Positions 54,761-63,294 of a stretch of 64,000 bases of DNA are shown in pieces. The notes beneath the pieces are model-generated. The model was not told the origin of the DNA. It was given only the letters and a program-made list of their open reading frames with translations, and did not search any database. Source of the DNA: DT-110 sp030148525 (lineage in GTDB: Bacteria; Bacteroidota; Bacteroidia; Chitinophagales; Saprospiraceae); NCBI GenBank assembly GCA_965227445.1, contig OZ245751.1:1488001-1552000 (forward strand). The letters run 5' to 3'. Position 1 is the stretch's first letter; every line of letters starts with the position of its first letter. Both the position numbers and the translations under genes were made by a program.

Positions 54761-54795
54761 GCATTGAGCATTGAGCATTGAGCATTGAGCATTGA
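54761..54795. repeat. Five tandem GCATTGA heptamers
   Basis: Exact 7-mer GCATTGA at 54761, 54768, 54775, 54782 and 54789. An upstream segment (54722-54750) carries related CATTTAATGC and TTCATTGG, a possible partial pairing arm. It ends 7 bp before the stop of the minus-strand DUF4442 gene at 54803. Confidence 0.95.
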
Positions 54796-54802
54796 GCCCT
54801 GC

Positions 54803-55324
54803 CTATGCCCCCGACTTTTTCTTAAACGACCAGGTGATTTCCGTTTGCGAAACTTCCGTGCCGTCCTTTAGCCGGCCGGTGGAAATAACGGTCACCGTTT
54901 GTCCCTCACCAGTATCCAGGGCGCGTTGGATGGTTTCCCGCAACAGGGGGCCGTCGGTACATTCAAAATAGGCTGCCTGGTCAGCTTTTTTGGAAAAGCT
55001 GGAAGATACCCTGGTAACCAGCATGCTCACCCGTGCGCGACCGGCAATGCCCATCATGGCCAACAAACCCGAAGACAACTCTGCTGCTCCGGATTGGGCA
55101 GCAAAGTAGGTAGACCGGAATGGATTCTGCGAACGCCAGCCATAGGGGAGCTTGATCACACAGCGATCCACATCGATCTCTTGGATACGAACCCCCCAGA
55201 AGGCCAGGCTGGGAAGCCGGCGCAAAAAATACAAACGCATCATCCAGGGAGAACGAAAACGGCTCAGCATCTGCTGAATGGCCGGTGCATCCGCATTAAA
55301 AGTCTTGGTGCTGGTAGTATCCAT
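54803..55324 (-). CDS. DUF4442 (hotdog thioesterase-like) protein
   Basis: About 173 residues from the ATG at 55324; ATG 55333 is three codons earlier and equally possible. Hotdog-fold features are visible: the long helix segment STYFAAQSGAAELSSGLLAM and strands such as RVSMLVTRVSSSFSKKA and GQTVTVISTGRLKDGTEVSQ. Resembles acyl-CoA thioesterases, but catalytic residues are unproven. Its TAG stop lies a few bases after the GCATTGA repeats. Confidence 0.75.
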   Translation of the reverse strand: MDTTSTKTFNADAPAIQQMLSRFRSPWMMRLYFLRRLPSLAFWGVRIQEIDVDRCVIKLPYGWRSQNPFRSTYFAAQSGAAELSSGLLAMMGIAGRARVSMLVTRVSSSFSKKADQAAYFECTDGPLLRETIQRALDTGEGQTVTVISTGRLKDGTEVSQTEITWSFKKKSGA

Positions 55325-55419
55325 AGTGGGCATATGATTGATCACAAGAAAGGTACGGAATATTTGCGAATTTTCGCTGAATAATCCTGCTGTGCCTTGG
55401 CACAGTAGGGTAGTTCCAC

Positions 55420-55451
55420 CTTGGTTATCCTGCAAAATTAGCGTAGTTTTG
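55420..55451 (+). promoter_or_regulatory. Promoter of sucC
   Basis: CTTG at 55420-55423 (one base from -33 TTTG), a 20-bp spacer and TAGTTTTG at 55444-55451 (exact -7 consensus). The leader to the sucC ATG is about 45 nt. This is the best-formed Bacteroidota promoter seen in the window. Confidence 0.6.
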
Positions 55452-55502
55452 GGGCGTTTATTTTATCGGTAACGATAGACCCAACTAATAAATCAACCCA
55501 CT

Positions 55503-56708
55503 ATGAATCTTCACGAGTATCAAGGAAAATCAATTCTGGAGCAATATGGGGTGGCCATTCAGCGCGGCGAAGTAGTCGACAGCATGGATGATGTTATGGC
55601 TGCTTACGAAAAAGTAAAAGAAATGAGTGGCAACGACGTCGTGGTCGTCAAAGCTCAGATCCACGCCGGTGGTCGCGGTAAAGGAGGTGGCGTAAAGCTC
55701 GCCAAAAATGCCGATGAGGTCAAAGAGCACGCCGGTAATATCCTGGGCATGATGCTGAAAACTCCCCAGACGCCGGGAGGTCTCAACGGCCCCGGTAAAA
55801 AAGTTCGCAAAATCCTGATTGCTGAGGATGCCTACGCTCCTGACTTTGATGCCTGTGAAGAATACTACGTCTCCATCCTTATGGATCGCGAGAAAAAATG
55901 CAACGTCATTGTCTACTCTACCGAAGGTGGTATGGACATTGAAACAGTAGCAGAGGAAACACCACACCTGGTGCACAAGGAATGGATCGATCCCGCTCTT
56001 GGGCTGCAGGGTTTCCAGGCGCGAAAAGTAGCTTTCAACCTGGGCCTGAGCGGACCTGCCTTCAAGCATATGGTGAAGTTTATCTCCAGCCTGTATACGG
56101 CCTTTGTAAAGTCCGATGCGTCCCTGTTCGAGATCAACCCCTGCCTGAAAACGGCCGATGATCGCATCGTCGCAGTCGACTGCAAAGTAACCCTCGACAA
56201 CAACGCCCTCTACCGCCACAAAGACCTGGCCGAGATGCGCGATGTACACGAAGAAGATCCTACCGAAGTAGAAGCCCAAAGCTACGGCCTGAACTTCGTA
56301 AACCTGGACGGAAACGTGGGCTGTATGGTAAATGGTGCCGGTCTGGCCATGGCTACCATGGACGTGATCAAGCTCTCCGGCGGCGAGCCCGCTAACTTCC
56401 TCGATGTAGGTGGTACGGCCGATGCTGCCCGCGTAGAACAAGCCTTCCGGATCATCCTGCGCGACCCCAACGTAGAGGCTATCCTGATCAATATCTTTGG
56501 TGGTATCGTACGCTGCGACCGCGTGGCCCAGGGTGTGATCGATGCCTACAAAAACATGGGGGACGAGATCAACGTACCGATCATCGTTCGTCTCCAGGGA
56601 ACCAATGCCGATATCGCCAAAAAGATGATCGACGAATCCGGCCTGGCTGTTCACTCCGCCATCGCCCTGCAGGAAGCTGCCGATCTGGTCACCAAGGTGC
56701 TGGGTTAA
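55503..56708 (+). CDS. sucC: Succinate--CoA ligase (ADP-forming) subunit beta
   Basis: 401 residues. ATP-grasp N-terminal domain from NLHEYQGKSILEQYGV through GGRGKGGGVKLAKN, and the C-terminal CoA-ligase fold with GGTADAARVEQAFR and NIFGGIVRCDRVAQGVIDAY. Catalyses succinyl-CoA to succinate with nucleotide phosphorylation in the citric acid cycle. The alpha subunit gene (sucD) is not adjacent, which is usual in parts of this phylum. A terminator follows. Confidence 0.96.
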   Translation: MNLHEYQGKSILEQYGVAIQRGEVVDSMDDVMAAYEKVKEMSGNDVVVVKAQIHAGGRGKGGGVKLAKNADEVKEHAGNILGMMLKTPQTPGGLNGPGKKVRKILIAEDAYAPDFDACEEYYVSILMDREKKCNVIVYSTEGGMDIETVAEETPHLVHKEWIDPALGLQGFQARKVAFNLGLSGPAFKHMVKFISSLYTAFVKSDASLFEINPCLKTADDRIVAVDCKVTLDNNALYRHKDLAEMRDVHEEDPTEVEAQSYGLNFVNLDGNVGCMVNGAGLAMATMDVIKLSGGEPANFLDVGGTADAARVEQAFRIILRDPNVEAILINIFGGIVRCDRVAQGVIDAYKNMGDEINVPIIVRLQGTNADIAKKMIDESGLAVHSAIALQEAADLVTKVLG

Positions 56709-56736
56709 GAAGCAGTTTTTGCTTTCGCAATAAAGG

Positions 56737-56776
56737 TCCCGATCAATGCTACGGTGTGTTGGTCGGGATTTTTTTT
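56737..56776 (+). terminator. Terminator of sucC
   Basis: 10-bp stem with one G-U (TCCCGATCAA 56737-56746; TTGGTCGGGA 56759-56768) and eight T. It lies 29 bp after the stop codon. Confidence 0.85.
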
Positions 56777-56777
56777 G

Positions 56778-57213
56778 GTAATTCTTAATGTTTAGTTTTT
56801 AATTTTTAATGAACTGGATTCAATTAAAAATTACCACTAAGGGCACTGAGGATTTTGGGTTTTGGATGCTGGATTAAAGCTGAAAGTAATGGCGGTTAGC
56901 CCCAGACAACGGATTTCCGGAATCTTAACCGAATAATTAAAAATTCAAAATCAAAAATTCAAAATTGCGAATGGCGAATAGCCCCTGCCAGCGTCCTTCC
57001 GGAATCCTGATCGAATAATTAAAAATTCAAAATCAAAAATTCAAAATTATTATTGGCGAGTAGCCGTAACCTACGTCCTTCCGGAATCCTGATCGAATAA
57101 TTAAAAATTCAAAATCAAAAATTCAAAATTATTATTGGCGAGTAGCCGTAACCTACGTCCTTCCGGAATCTTAACCGAATAATTAAAAATCAAAAATTAA
57201 TAATTCAAAATTA
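56778..57213. repeat. 82-bp tandem repeat array and AT-rich heptamer hairpins
   Basis: Four copies with an 82-bp period start at 56913, 56995, 57077 and 57159 (last one partial); the second and third appear identical. Each has a TTCCGGAATC core and an AT block of AAAATTC/AAAATCA-type 7-mers. Upstream, TAATTTTTAATG and CAATTAAAAATTA (56795-56833) form a related hairpin. The array supplies the TAA stop of the decarboxylase gene (57211-57213). No gene found in it. Confidence 0.9.
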
Positions 57214-58644
57214 AGCACCCCCATCAGTAACCATATTCTTAATGAGTGCCAGCAGCCCTTTCAGATGCTCTTCCTCCGTAAATGGGTTGGAAAGGGTACA
57301 ACGCAAGTAGACCTTACCGTCTAATTGAGTTTGTACTACGTAGAAGGTACCGTCCTCCAGCAATTGTCGGCGAATCCTCCGGTTGAGATCATTTAGTTGA
57401 TCCGGAGATTGACCGTTGGCGTAGCGAAAGCAGATGATATTGCACTGGGGTGGAATCGCCAGCTCAAAGTGGGGGTGTTTCTCGATGCACCTGGCTAGCG
57501 CGCGGGTGGTGTCGATGACCCGACTCACGTATTGATCGAGCAATTCCGGGCCGTAGGTTTGGTAGAGACTGTACCACTTCAGGCTGTACATGGCTTTGGT
57601 GCATTCAAAGGTGCGTTTGGCCAGGTTGAACCACTCGGGTTCTTCGGATTCTTCCCATAGGTAGTCGGCCCGTTGGGCAAAGGTTTTATAGGCATCGTTT
57701 CCCTCCTTGTAGATGAGAGCAGTAGCAATGGCCGGAGTCAGCAGCATTTTATGAAAATCCATGGCTACACTGTCGGCCCGCTCAATGCCACGCACCAGAT
57801 GGCGGTAGGTACCGGAAAAGGCAGTTGCAGCCCCGTGGGCTCCGTCGACGTGTAACCACAAATCCTGCTTTTCGCAAAAATCGGCGATCGCTTCCAGGTC
57901 ATCAAAGGCGCCGGTAGCAGTTGAACAGGCGGAACCGACTACCGCAATTACTTCTTTTCCTTCTTCCCTGGCTTTCGCCAAAAAAGTATCCAGCAGATCG
58001 GTCCGCATGCGGAATTGGGCATCGCAGGGAACTTTGATGATGCCGCCCTCACCCCAACCCATGATGCGCACTGCCCGGTCCACACAGTAGTGCGCTTGTT
58101 CTGAAACCAGGAGGGCCAAGGGGCGCCGGTGCCCATCGGTCCAAACCGGTTCGGGAGCTTTCACACTGCGGGCCGTCAACAGGGCCGTCAGGTTGGCAAG
58201 GGTACCGCCAGAGGTCAGAATTCCGTCGGCTGCCTCCGTGAATCCCAGGTGGCGCCCTACAATCTGACAGACCAGGCGCTCCAAGGTGACGCCCACCACC
58301 CCCATCTCATAAACCCCCATGCCGTTGTTCATGAAGTCGTTGACCAGGCCCGCCAGTGCCGTGATGGGTACCGGCGGACTAATCTGGTGCCCCATGTAGC
58401 GTGGGCTGTGTAACTGTACTCCCTCACGCAGTGCATATTCCAGCAAATCGACGGGGTGTTGCGAGGACTGCCGGGCCTCTGACCAATATTTCCAGGCCTG
58501 TTCCGGCTCCTGGTATCTGATAGCCGGACTTTCCCCGGATTGTGCTTTTTCCAATAGGTCAGCCATGCGCTCGATCAGGTCGTGCCCCTGTTCCCGGAAC
58601 AGCTCCGGGTCGTATGCTTTTTGTAGGATATCGTTGGGTGTCAT
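57211..58644 (-). CDS. Group II PLP-dependent amino acid decarboxylase
   Basis: 477 residues. Fold-type I decarboxylase of the DDC/GAD family: YMGHQISPPVPITALAGLV, the cofactor-stacking His and Ser in GSACSTATGAFDDLEAIAD, Asp in LHVDGAHGAATAFSGTYRHL and the PLP lysine in AMDFHKMLLTPAIATAL. Family substrates include aromatic amino acids, 2,4-diaminobutyrate and cysteine sulfinate; this one is not assigned. Alone on its strand; stop embedded in the 82-bp repeat. Confidence 0.9.
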   Translation of the reverse strand: MTPNDILQKAYDPELFREQGHDLIERMADLLEKAQSGESPAIRYQEPEQAWKYWSEARQSSQHPVDLLEYALREGVQLHSPRYMGHQISPPVPITALAGLVNDFMNNGMGVYEMGVVGVTLERLVCQIVGRHLGFTEAADGILTSGGTLANLTALLTARSVKAPEPVWTDGHRRPLALLVSEQAHYCVDRAVRIMGWGEGGIIKVPCDAQFRMRTDLLDTFLAKAREEGKEVIAVVGSACSTATGAFDDLEAIADFCEKQDLWLHVDGAHGAATAFSGTYRHLVRGIERADSVAMDFHKMLLTPAIATALIYKEGNDAYKTFAQRADYLWEESEEPEWFNLAKRTFECTKAMYSLKWYSLYQTYGPELLDQYVSRVIDTTRALARCIEKHPHFELAIPPQCNIICFRYANGQSPDQLNDLNRRIRRQLLEDGTFYVVQTQLDGKVYLRCTLSNPFTEEEHLKGLLALIKNMVTDGGA

Positions 58645-58708
58645 GTAATGCCTTGATTAGGCCCCCCAAGTTCGGAAATAGAACGGAAGTTGCTTAACTA
58701 AATCGTAA

Positions 58709-58797
58709 GTGGGAGATCGGAAAGCGGAAATTTACTTCCGATTTATTGACATCAGTCGCTATCGCTCGTGTCCGATTTCCGATTTCCGATTTCGAAA
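58709..58797. repeat. CCGATTT heptamer hairpin
   Basis: Three in-phase CCGATTT units at 58772, 58779 and 58786, with a complementary arm near 58714-58733 (ATCGGAAAGCGGAAATTT). Loop of about 40 bp with a small TCGCTATCGCT segment. Placed between two minus-strand genes, about 35 bp from the stop of the PqiA-like gene. Confidence 0.8.
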
Positions 58798-58831
58798 ACC
58801 CTCACCCCTTCCCCTTTCCCGGTTTCAGCTG

Positions 58832-59728
58832 TCAAAACCTCTGGCGATTTACTTGATTTTGACTAAGCCCCACCGACAGCAAACAGTAGGCCAAAAAGAA
58901 ATACAAACCGGGCAGCACCTGGCTTTCCGTAGGTACGCCCACCTGCATATTGCCGAAGGCCAGAAATCCCAGAAAGACTGCCACCACGAAAACATCGGCC
59001 ATCGACCATTTACCCAGAGTAAGGACTACGCGTTGAAACCAATCGCGATCGAACAGGGCCGGGCGTGCAGCCGCGAGCCAGGTGATACTCGTTTTGACCA
59101 GGGGAAACACCACGCTGAATAAGGTCAGCGAGAGTCCAACTACCCAATTTTGCTGGCGCAGCAATGTACTGATTAGCTGCAGGGCCGATTTGGATTGATA
59201 AAAGAAGTACAGATCACCCGGGAATTCGTGGGAATAGTTTACCGATATCTGGGCACCGAACAACTTGGTGCGGATGGGTAGGTCATCAATGCGGAACTGA
59301 TGTTCGTAGGCTGCGATTTCCAACATAGGGATCGTCAATCCGGCACCCAGGCATAGAAGGGCGACCATGGAAACGCCGACCACCCGATGGGATCGCTTAC
59401 CCTTTTGCCGAAAGGCCATCATCCAACCCAGCAGGATAAGCAGAAAAGAAGCCCCCAGTATGCCAGCTCCGATCTGACTCTGGCGACGCAACTGCCTGAT
59501 CTCTGATCTGCGGTCATCCAGGTCAGTCAGGTAGGGAATATCCTCTGTTTTGCCTATCCACTCGTCGGGATTCAGTAGCCGCTCGGTGATGGCCAGATCC
59601 TGGGCGTAGGCGTCACGGGTATCACGGTATTCTTGTGCTTTCTGGACCACGGGGACCATAGCCAGGGCTCCCAGTAACAGGATGGCAAAGGCAATACCAT
59701 GTATCGCAAGACTAGGTGATTTATACAT
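58832..59728 (-). CDS. PqiA-family (paraquat-inducible protein A-like) membrane protein
   Basis: 298 residues. Four membrane segments (about 8-28, 92-110, 118-137, 206-230) plus a C-terminal pair; the motif TLGKWSMADVFVVAVFLGFL is characteristic of the PqiA domain. Unlike E. coli PqiA only one domain is present and it lacks the zinc-ribbon cysteines. PqiA proteins help lipid transport and envelope integrity. It starts 14 bp after the TonB-plug gene on the same strand. Confidence 0.85.
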   Translation of the reverse strand: MYKSPSLAIHGIAFAILLLGALAMVPVVQKAQEYRDTRDAYAQDLAITERLLNPDEWIGKTEDIPYLTDLDDRRSEIRQLRRQSQIGAGILGASFLLILLGWMMAFRQKGKRSHRVVGVSMVALLCLGAGLTIPMLEIAAYEHQFRIDDLPIRTKLFGAQISVNYSHEFPGDLYFFYQSKSALQLISTLLRQQNWVVGLSLTLFSVVFPLVKTSITWLAAARPALFDRDWFQRVVLTLGKWSMADVFVVAVFLGFLAFGNMQVGVPTESQVLPGLYFFLAYCLLSVGLSQNQVNRQRF

Positions 59729-59742
59729 GCAAGTTAGTCAGG

Positions 59743-60222
59743 TTATTCTTTTTTGGTTCGGATGAGGATAACCCCATTGACACCCCGGGCTCCATAAAGG
59801 CTGGTTGTGGAAGAATCTTTCAAGACAGTCACTTTGTCAATATCCTGCGGGTTGAGAAAAGACAGTTGGCTCAGGCTGCTGCCGATGGCCACATTATCGA
59901 CTACGTACAAGGGCTCATTGGACCCGCTGATAGAGGAAACTCCCCGGATAAAGGCGCGGGCACCCGGGCCATTGCCTTGTATAAATACTCCCGGCGTCCG
60001 TTGGAGAATGTCGACGAGGGTAATATTTGGGCCGTATTTCTTTTGATCAATTTTCTCGGTGGAGCTGGAACCGGCTGATTTATCGGCATCGATTTCGGTA
60101 TATCCAAGGTCTATTTTGGCGGAGGTTTCGGACGGATTCTCTGATGATAAACCGTCATTGCTGATGGCACAACTGCTTAGTGCCAGCAGAGCTCCCAAAG
60201 CTATATTCAATATGTATTTCAT
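59743..60222 (-). CDS. Lone TonB-plug-domain lipoprotein
   Basis: 159 residues. Lipoprotein signal with lipobox ALSSC, then a spacer and a TonB plug domain with the SusC-type features VDILQRTPGVFIQGNGPG, EPLYVVDNVAIGSSLSQLSF and LNPQDIDKVTVLKDSSTTSL. There is no 22-strand barrel, so it is not a receptor by itself. The plug could be an anchor or decoy for outer-membrane interactions. Gene order with pqiA-like suggests an envelope role; this is inference. Confidence 0.85.
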   Translation of the reverse strand: MKYILNIALGALLALSSCAISNDGLSSENPSETSAKIDLGYTEIDADKSAGSSSTEKIDQKKYGPNITLVDILQRTPGVFIQGNGPGARAFIRGVSSISGSNEPLYVVDNVAIGSSLSQLSFLNPQDIDKVTVLKDSSTTSLYGARGVNGVILIRTKKE

Positions 60223-60294
60223 GATTTTTTTTTAAAATACACTTTTACGACTTATTGCGTTCAGGTTGGCGGCCTCCAGGACACTACTTTAACG

Positions 60295-60786
60295 CTACGG
60301 TAACAACTGGGGATCAAAGGGTTGTGGTTTCCTGCTCTTCGGTTGGTAAAGCGGATGGGCGGGCTGGCCGCTCTTGTTCTGCAGCAGGCAATACGGATCG
60401 GGAATCCACCGGATGACCTTGCGGTCACGACCTTTCCATGCTCCGTCGTTTCCCCAGGCCACCAGTGTAAGGTCGGCCTCGGCAATGGCTAGTTTAATGT
60501 GCCAATCGTTTTCCGGTCCGTTTGGATGGCGGTAAGCGCGCAGGGCAGCAGGGTAGGGGGAGCGGTAAGCAAAGAGGTTGACCACGTGCACGGAACCGTA
60601 TCCCCAACGGCGCGCGAAGTCCTGGCAACGACGGATGGTGGGGTCGGTATAACTGGCGTCGGCCCGCGACGGATTGAGCCCGATGATGGTGAGAACAGGT
60701 CCCTCCGCACGCCACGATCGCCATAGCCGATACCTGTATTTTTTGCAGGGAGAGAAAACAGCCAGGGTATGTACTAAATGCTGCAC
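60295..60786 (-). CDS. DUF1643-family protein, GTG start
   Basis: 163 residues with the family motifs LNPSRADASYTDPTIRRCQD and GYGSVHVVNLFAYRSPYPAA, and a later CLL-containing end. Function unknown; family proteins are small and cytoplasmic. The start is a GTG at 60786 because no ATG is available before the conserved part. Related to the next minus-strand gene only by position, 72 bp. Confidence 0.8.
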   Translation of the reverse strand: MQHLVHTLAVFSPCKKYRYRLWRSWRAEGPVLTIIGLNPSRADASYTDPTIRRCQDFARRWGYGSVHVVNLFAYRSPYPAALRAYRHPNGPENDWHIKLAIAEADLTLVAWGNDGAWKGRDRKVIRWIPDPYCLLQNKSGQPAHPLYQPKSRKPQPFDPQLLP

Positions 60787-60927
60787 GGTAGGTGTAACCT
60801 TTTGTTATTCCGGCATTATGTTGTTGAAACAACCCGGAAAAGGAGTGATACCGGAGGTGATATCCGGATACAGCTTTGCTCCCCCAGAAAAAGACCGGTA
60901 GATGCGCGCAAATTTGCAAATTAATCG

Positions 60928-60935
60928 TAGCCTTG
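60928..60935 (+). promoter_or_regulatory. -7-like element before the ECF sigma gene
   Basis: TAGCCTTG is one base from TAnnTTTG. It sits 14 bp before the chosen ATG (60950), which would give a nearly leaderless mRNA; this supports 60950 as start over the upstream ATG 60902. No -33 TTTG. Confidence 0.3.
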
Positions 60936-60949
60936 CAAAAAACATAGGC

Positions 60950-61513
60950 ATGAGTAGTGCTGACAAGGCTGTTTCGGAGGAAGCACTCCTGCGAGAATGG
61001 GCTGAAATTCAAGCTGCCCAGCAGGATTCCGCTGCCTTCAAACCTTTGTACGAGCGCTACTACGAACCCATCTTTCGGTTTATTTTCCGGCGTACGGCCG
61101 ACGAACACCTGACGGCAGATCTGTCATCTCAGGTATTTCTGCAGGCCATGCAAAAGCTTTCCGCTTACACCTACCGGGGTGTACCCTTCTCCGCCTGGTT
61201 GTTTCGAATGGCAATAAATGAAGTGGCGATGTATTATCGCCGGCATCAAAAACGTCGGGTGGTTAGCCTGGAGGATCAACAACTCACCGATCTGCTAGCA
61301 GATTTGGATGACGATCCCCAACCCCTGCCACTGGAGCCCATGGTTCAGGCCCTCGACCAGCTTAAAGAAAGTGATCTGGAATTGATCGAGTTGCGGTATT
61401 TCGAAAAACGACCCTATCGCGAAATCGCCGATCTGCTGGAGATCACCGAAAATAATGCCAAGGTCAAGGTGCACCGGATACTGGAGCGCATTAAACGGCG
61501 ATTACGCTCTTAA
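60950..61513 (+). CDS. ECF-type sigma-70 family RNA polymerase sigma factor
   Basis: 187 residues from ATG 60950. Sigma region 2 (FKPLYERYYEPIFRFIFRRT, then FSAWLFRMAINEVAMYYRR) and region 4 (LDQLKESDLELIELRYFEKR, YREIADLLEITENNAKVKVH) are complete. It directs polymerase to a special regulon. The next gene, 12 bp downstream, encodes a single-pass membrane protein that may be its anti-sigma factor. Upstream ATG 60902 is less likely. Confidence 0.93.
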   Translation: MSSADKAVSEEALLREWAEIQAAQQDSAAFKPLYERYYEPIFRFIFRRTADEHLTADLSSQVFLQAMQKLSAYTYRGVPFSAWLFRMAINEVAMYYRRHQKRRVVSLEDQQLTDLLADLDDDPQPLPLEPMVQALDQLKESDLELIELRYFEKRPYREIADLLEITENNAKVKVHRILERIKRRLRS

Positions 61514-61525
61514 AATGCCTGGCCT

Positions 61526-63271
61526 ATGAGAAAGAATTACAACTTTAAAGTAAATCAACCGCAGCCGGATTCCAGTCAGATCCGGAAGCATCAAGACTTC
61601 GAAAGTTTGCTGCAGACCTTCGAAGAGAAGCAGGACCCTGCTCCCCGGCCGGAGCGCGTTCGTCCCCTGCGCTTGATCTACGTAGCGGTGGCGACGGCGG
61701 CAGCTACTCTTGCCGTGGTGTGGTTTTTCCGTATGAATACAACGGATACGCTGCCTGCGACTCAGGATTTGGTAGCTACCTCTGATGCGTATTTTGCCAG
61801 TCAGCCCATGGTCCAACCTCCCTTTGCCGAGCTTGTACCCCAACCAAGCGAGCAAACCATAATGGCCAATCGCGGAGGGAATTTGTCCCTCGGTGATGGT
61901 GGTTACCTGCGGGTTCCTGCTTCGGCCTTCGTCGATGCCAGTGGCCAGCCGGTGAGCGGAGAGGTTTCTATTCAGTATCGCACCTTCCGCGATCAGGCTG
62001 AATTGATGCTCTCGGGAGTTCCCCAGAACTACGATAGTGCTGGTGTGCACCTGCAATTGGCTTCGGCCGGAATGATCGAAGTATCGGCCACGCAAAACGG
62101 ACAACCCGTCGCCCTGGGACCCGATCAAACCCTGGAAGTATCCATTGAACAAAAACGGTACACGGGAGCCCTCGATCCATTGCCCAGCCCCAGGGTGTTG
62201 CACCTCGCAACAAATGACAGGTCGTGGCAAAAAGATATGGCAATCAATTACCAGCGTTCCGAGACCGAAGCAGACCGGTCAGCTTCCGATCCGGCGTTCG
62301 CGGCTCAACAAGCCTTTCGGCAAAAGAAGAGGGAGCTGGAACAGCAATTAGCCAAACAAAAACAACAACTCCTGGTGGGTCGGGACCTGCCGGCTAAACC
62401 CGAACCTCCATCCATGAATCCCGGCAACCGGGCTTCCTTCGATCTGGATCTGGATGAAAATGCAGGGGTAACCCTGAAAGGGGATCTGGCCCAAACTGAT
62501 CCGGAGGTACTGGAGCAAAAGACCTGGGTTGTATCGCAGAAAAGTGCTGATTTCGATTTGCGTGCCCTTACCGTTGTCTGGGAGAGTATCGAAGTTGCAA
62601 AGTTGGACCAGCGCGAATACCAGATTACCTTTCGCAGTGGTTCATCCAGTGACCAGGTCATTGTCGAGCCCCTATTGTCTCCCGCCGAATATCAGGAGGC
62701 ACTCACCGCTTACCAGGACCGATTGGCCGATTGGGAAGCCCAGCGCGCTTCCCTGGAAGAAACCCTGGCCGATGAGGTGGCTTACTTAGAAGATACGCAC
62801 CAGGAAAAAATGCAAAAGGCCCGCATCGACTATCAGAGGTCCCTGGACAGCCTGGGCCTGGATAGCGAAGATGAGGGGACCTTGGTTTTACACACCTTCC
62901 AGATACCTAAACTGGGTATATGGAATGTGGTGCAACCCTTCCGGGCCGATGATCAGTTGATTGTTGCTTCTCTGGAAAATTCGGCCGGAACTCAGCTTTC
63001 GGATCGGGTTGCTTATCTGGTTGACCGCTCGATGAATACGGTCTACCGGTTCTACGCAGCACCGGAGGGGAGCCTGATGCAATACGAGCAGCTGGCCGGT
63101 AGTGATTTTGTCCTGGCTATCCGCCATAAAGATAGGGAGCTCGCCACCCTGGACGGCCCCGAATTGCAGGCCTTTCTGGCAGGAGATGACGATCGCCGCA
63201 GAACACTCGTACTGGCGAACAGCAGGCCGGTCGCCAGTCTGGAAGACGTGCGGGCGATGTTAGCGATTTAG
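61526..63271 (+). CDS. Single-pass membrane protein, candidate partner of the ECF sigma factor
   Basis: 581 residues. About 45 cytoplasmic residues, one membrane helix (about 49-67, IYVAVATAAATLAVVWFF), then a long periplasmic part with a strand-rich region (YLRVPASAFVDASGQPVSGE) and a coiled-coil-like stretch (QKKRELEQQLAKQKQQ). The topology and gene order match Bacteroidota anti-sigma/regulatory proteins, but the short N-terminus (NYNFKVNQPQPDSSQIRKHQ) has no recognised zinc anti-sigma motif. Function is inferred from position only. Confidence 0.65.
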   Translation: MRKNYNFKVNQPQPDSSQIRKHQDFESLLQTFEEKQDPAPRPERVRPLRLIYVAVATAAATLAVVWFFRMNTTDTLPATQDLVATSDAYFASQPMVQPPFAELVPQPSEQTIMANRGGNLSLGDGGYLRVPASAFVDASGQPVSGEVSIQYRTFRDQAELMLSGVPQNYDSAGVHLQLASAGMIEVSATQNGQPVALGPDQTLEVSIEQKRYTGALDPLPSPRVLHLATNDRSWQKDMAINYQRSETEADRSASDPAFAAQQAFRQKKRELEQQLAKQKQQLLVGRDLPAKPEPPSMNPGNRASFDLDLDENAGVTLKGDLAQTDPEVLEQKTWVVSQKSADFDLRALTVVWESIEVAKLDQREYQITFRSGSSSDQVIVEPLLSPAEYQEALTAYQDRLADWEAQRASLEETLADEVAYLEDTHQEKMQKARIDYQRSLDSLGLDSEDEGTLVLHTFQIPKLGIWNVVQPFRADDQLIVASLENSAGTQLSDRVAYLVDRSMNTVYRFYAAPEGSLMQYEQLAGSDFVLAIRHKDRELATLDGPELQAFLAGDDDRRRTLVLANSRPVASLEDVRAMLAI

Positions 63272-63294
63272 CGTCTTCGGAAGATTACAAGATA

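Noticed and set aside
55530..56654. 374-codon open frame on the minus strand opposite sucC
   Set aside because: Shadow of a strongly biased housekeeping gene; the translation has no motif and starts inside sucC.
56913..57213. Repeat array resembling a CRISPR
   Set aside because: Repeats are directly adjacent with an 82-bp period, without unique spacers and without cas genes.
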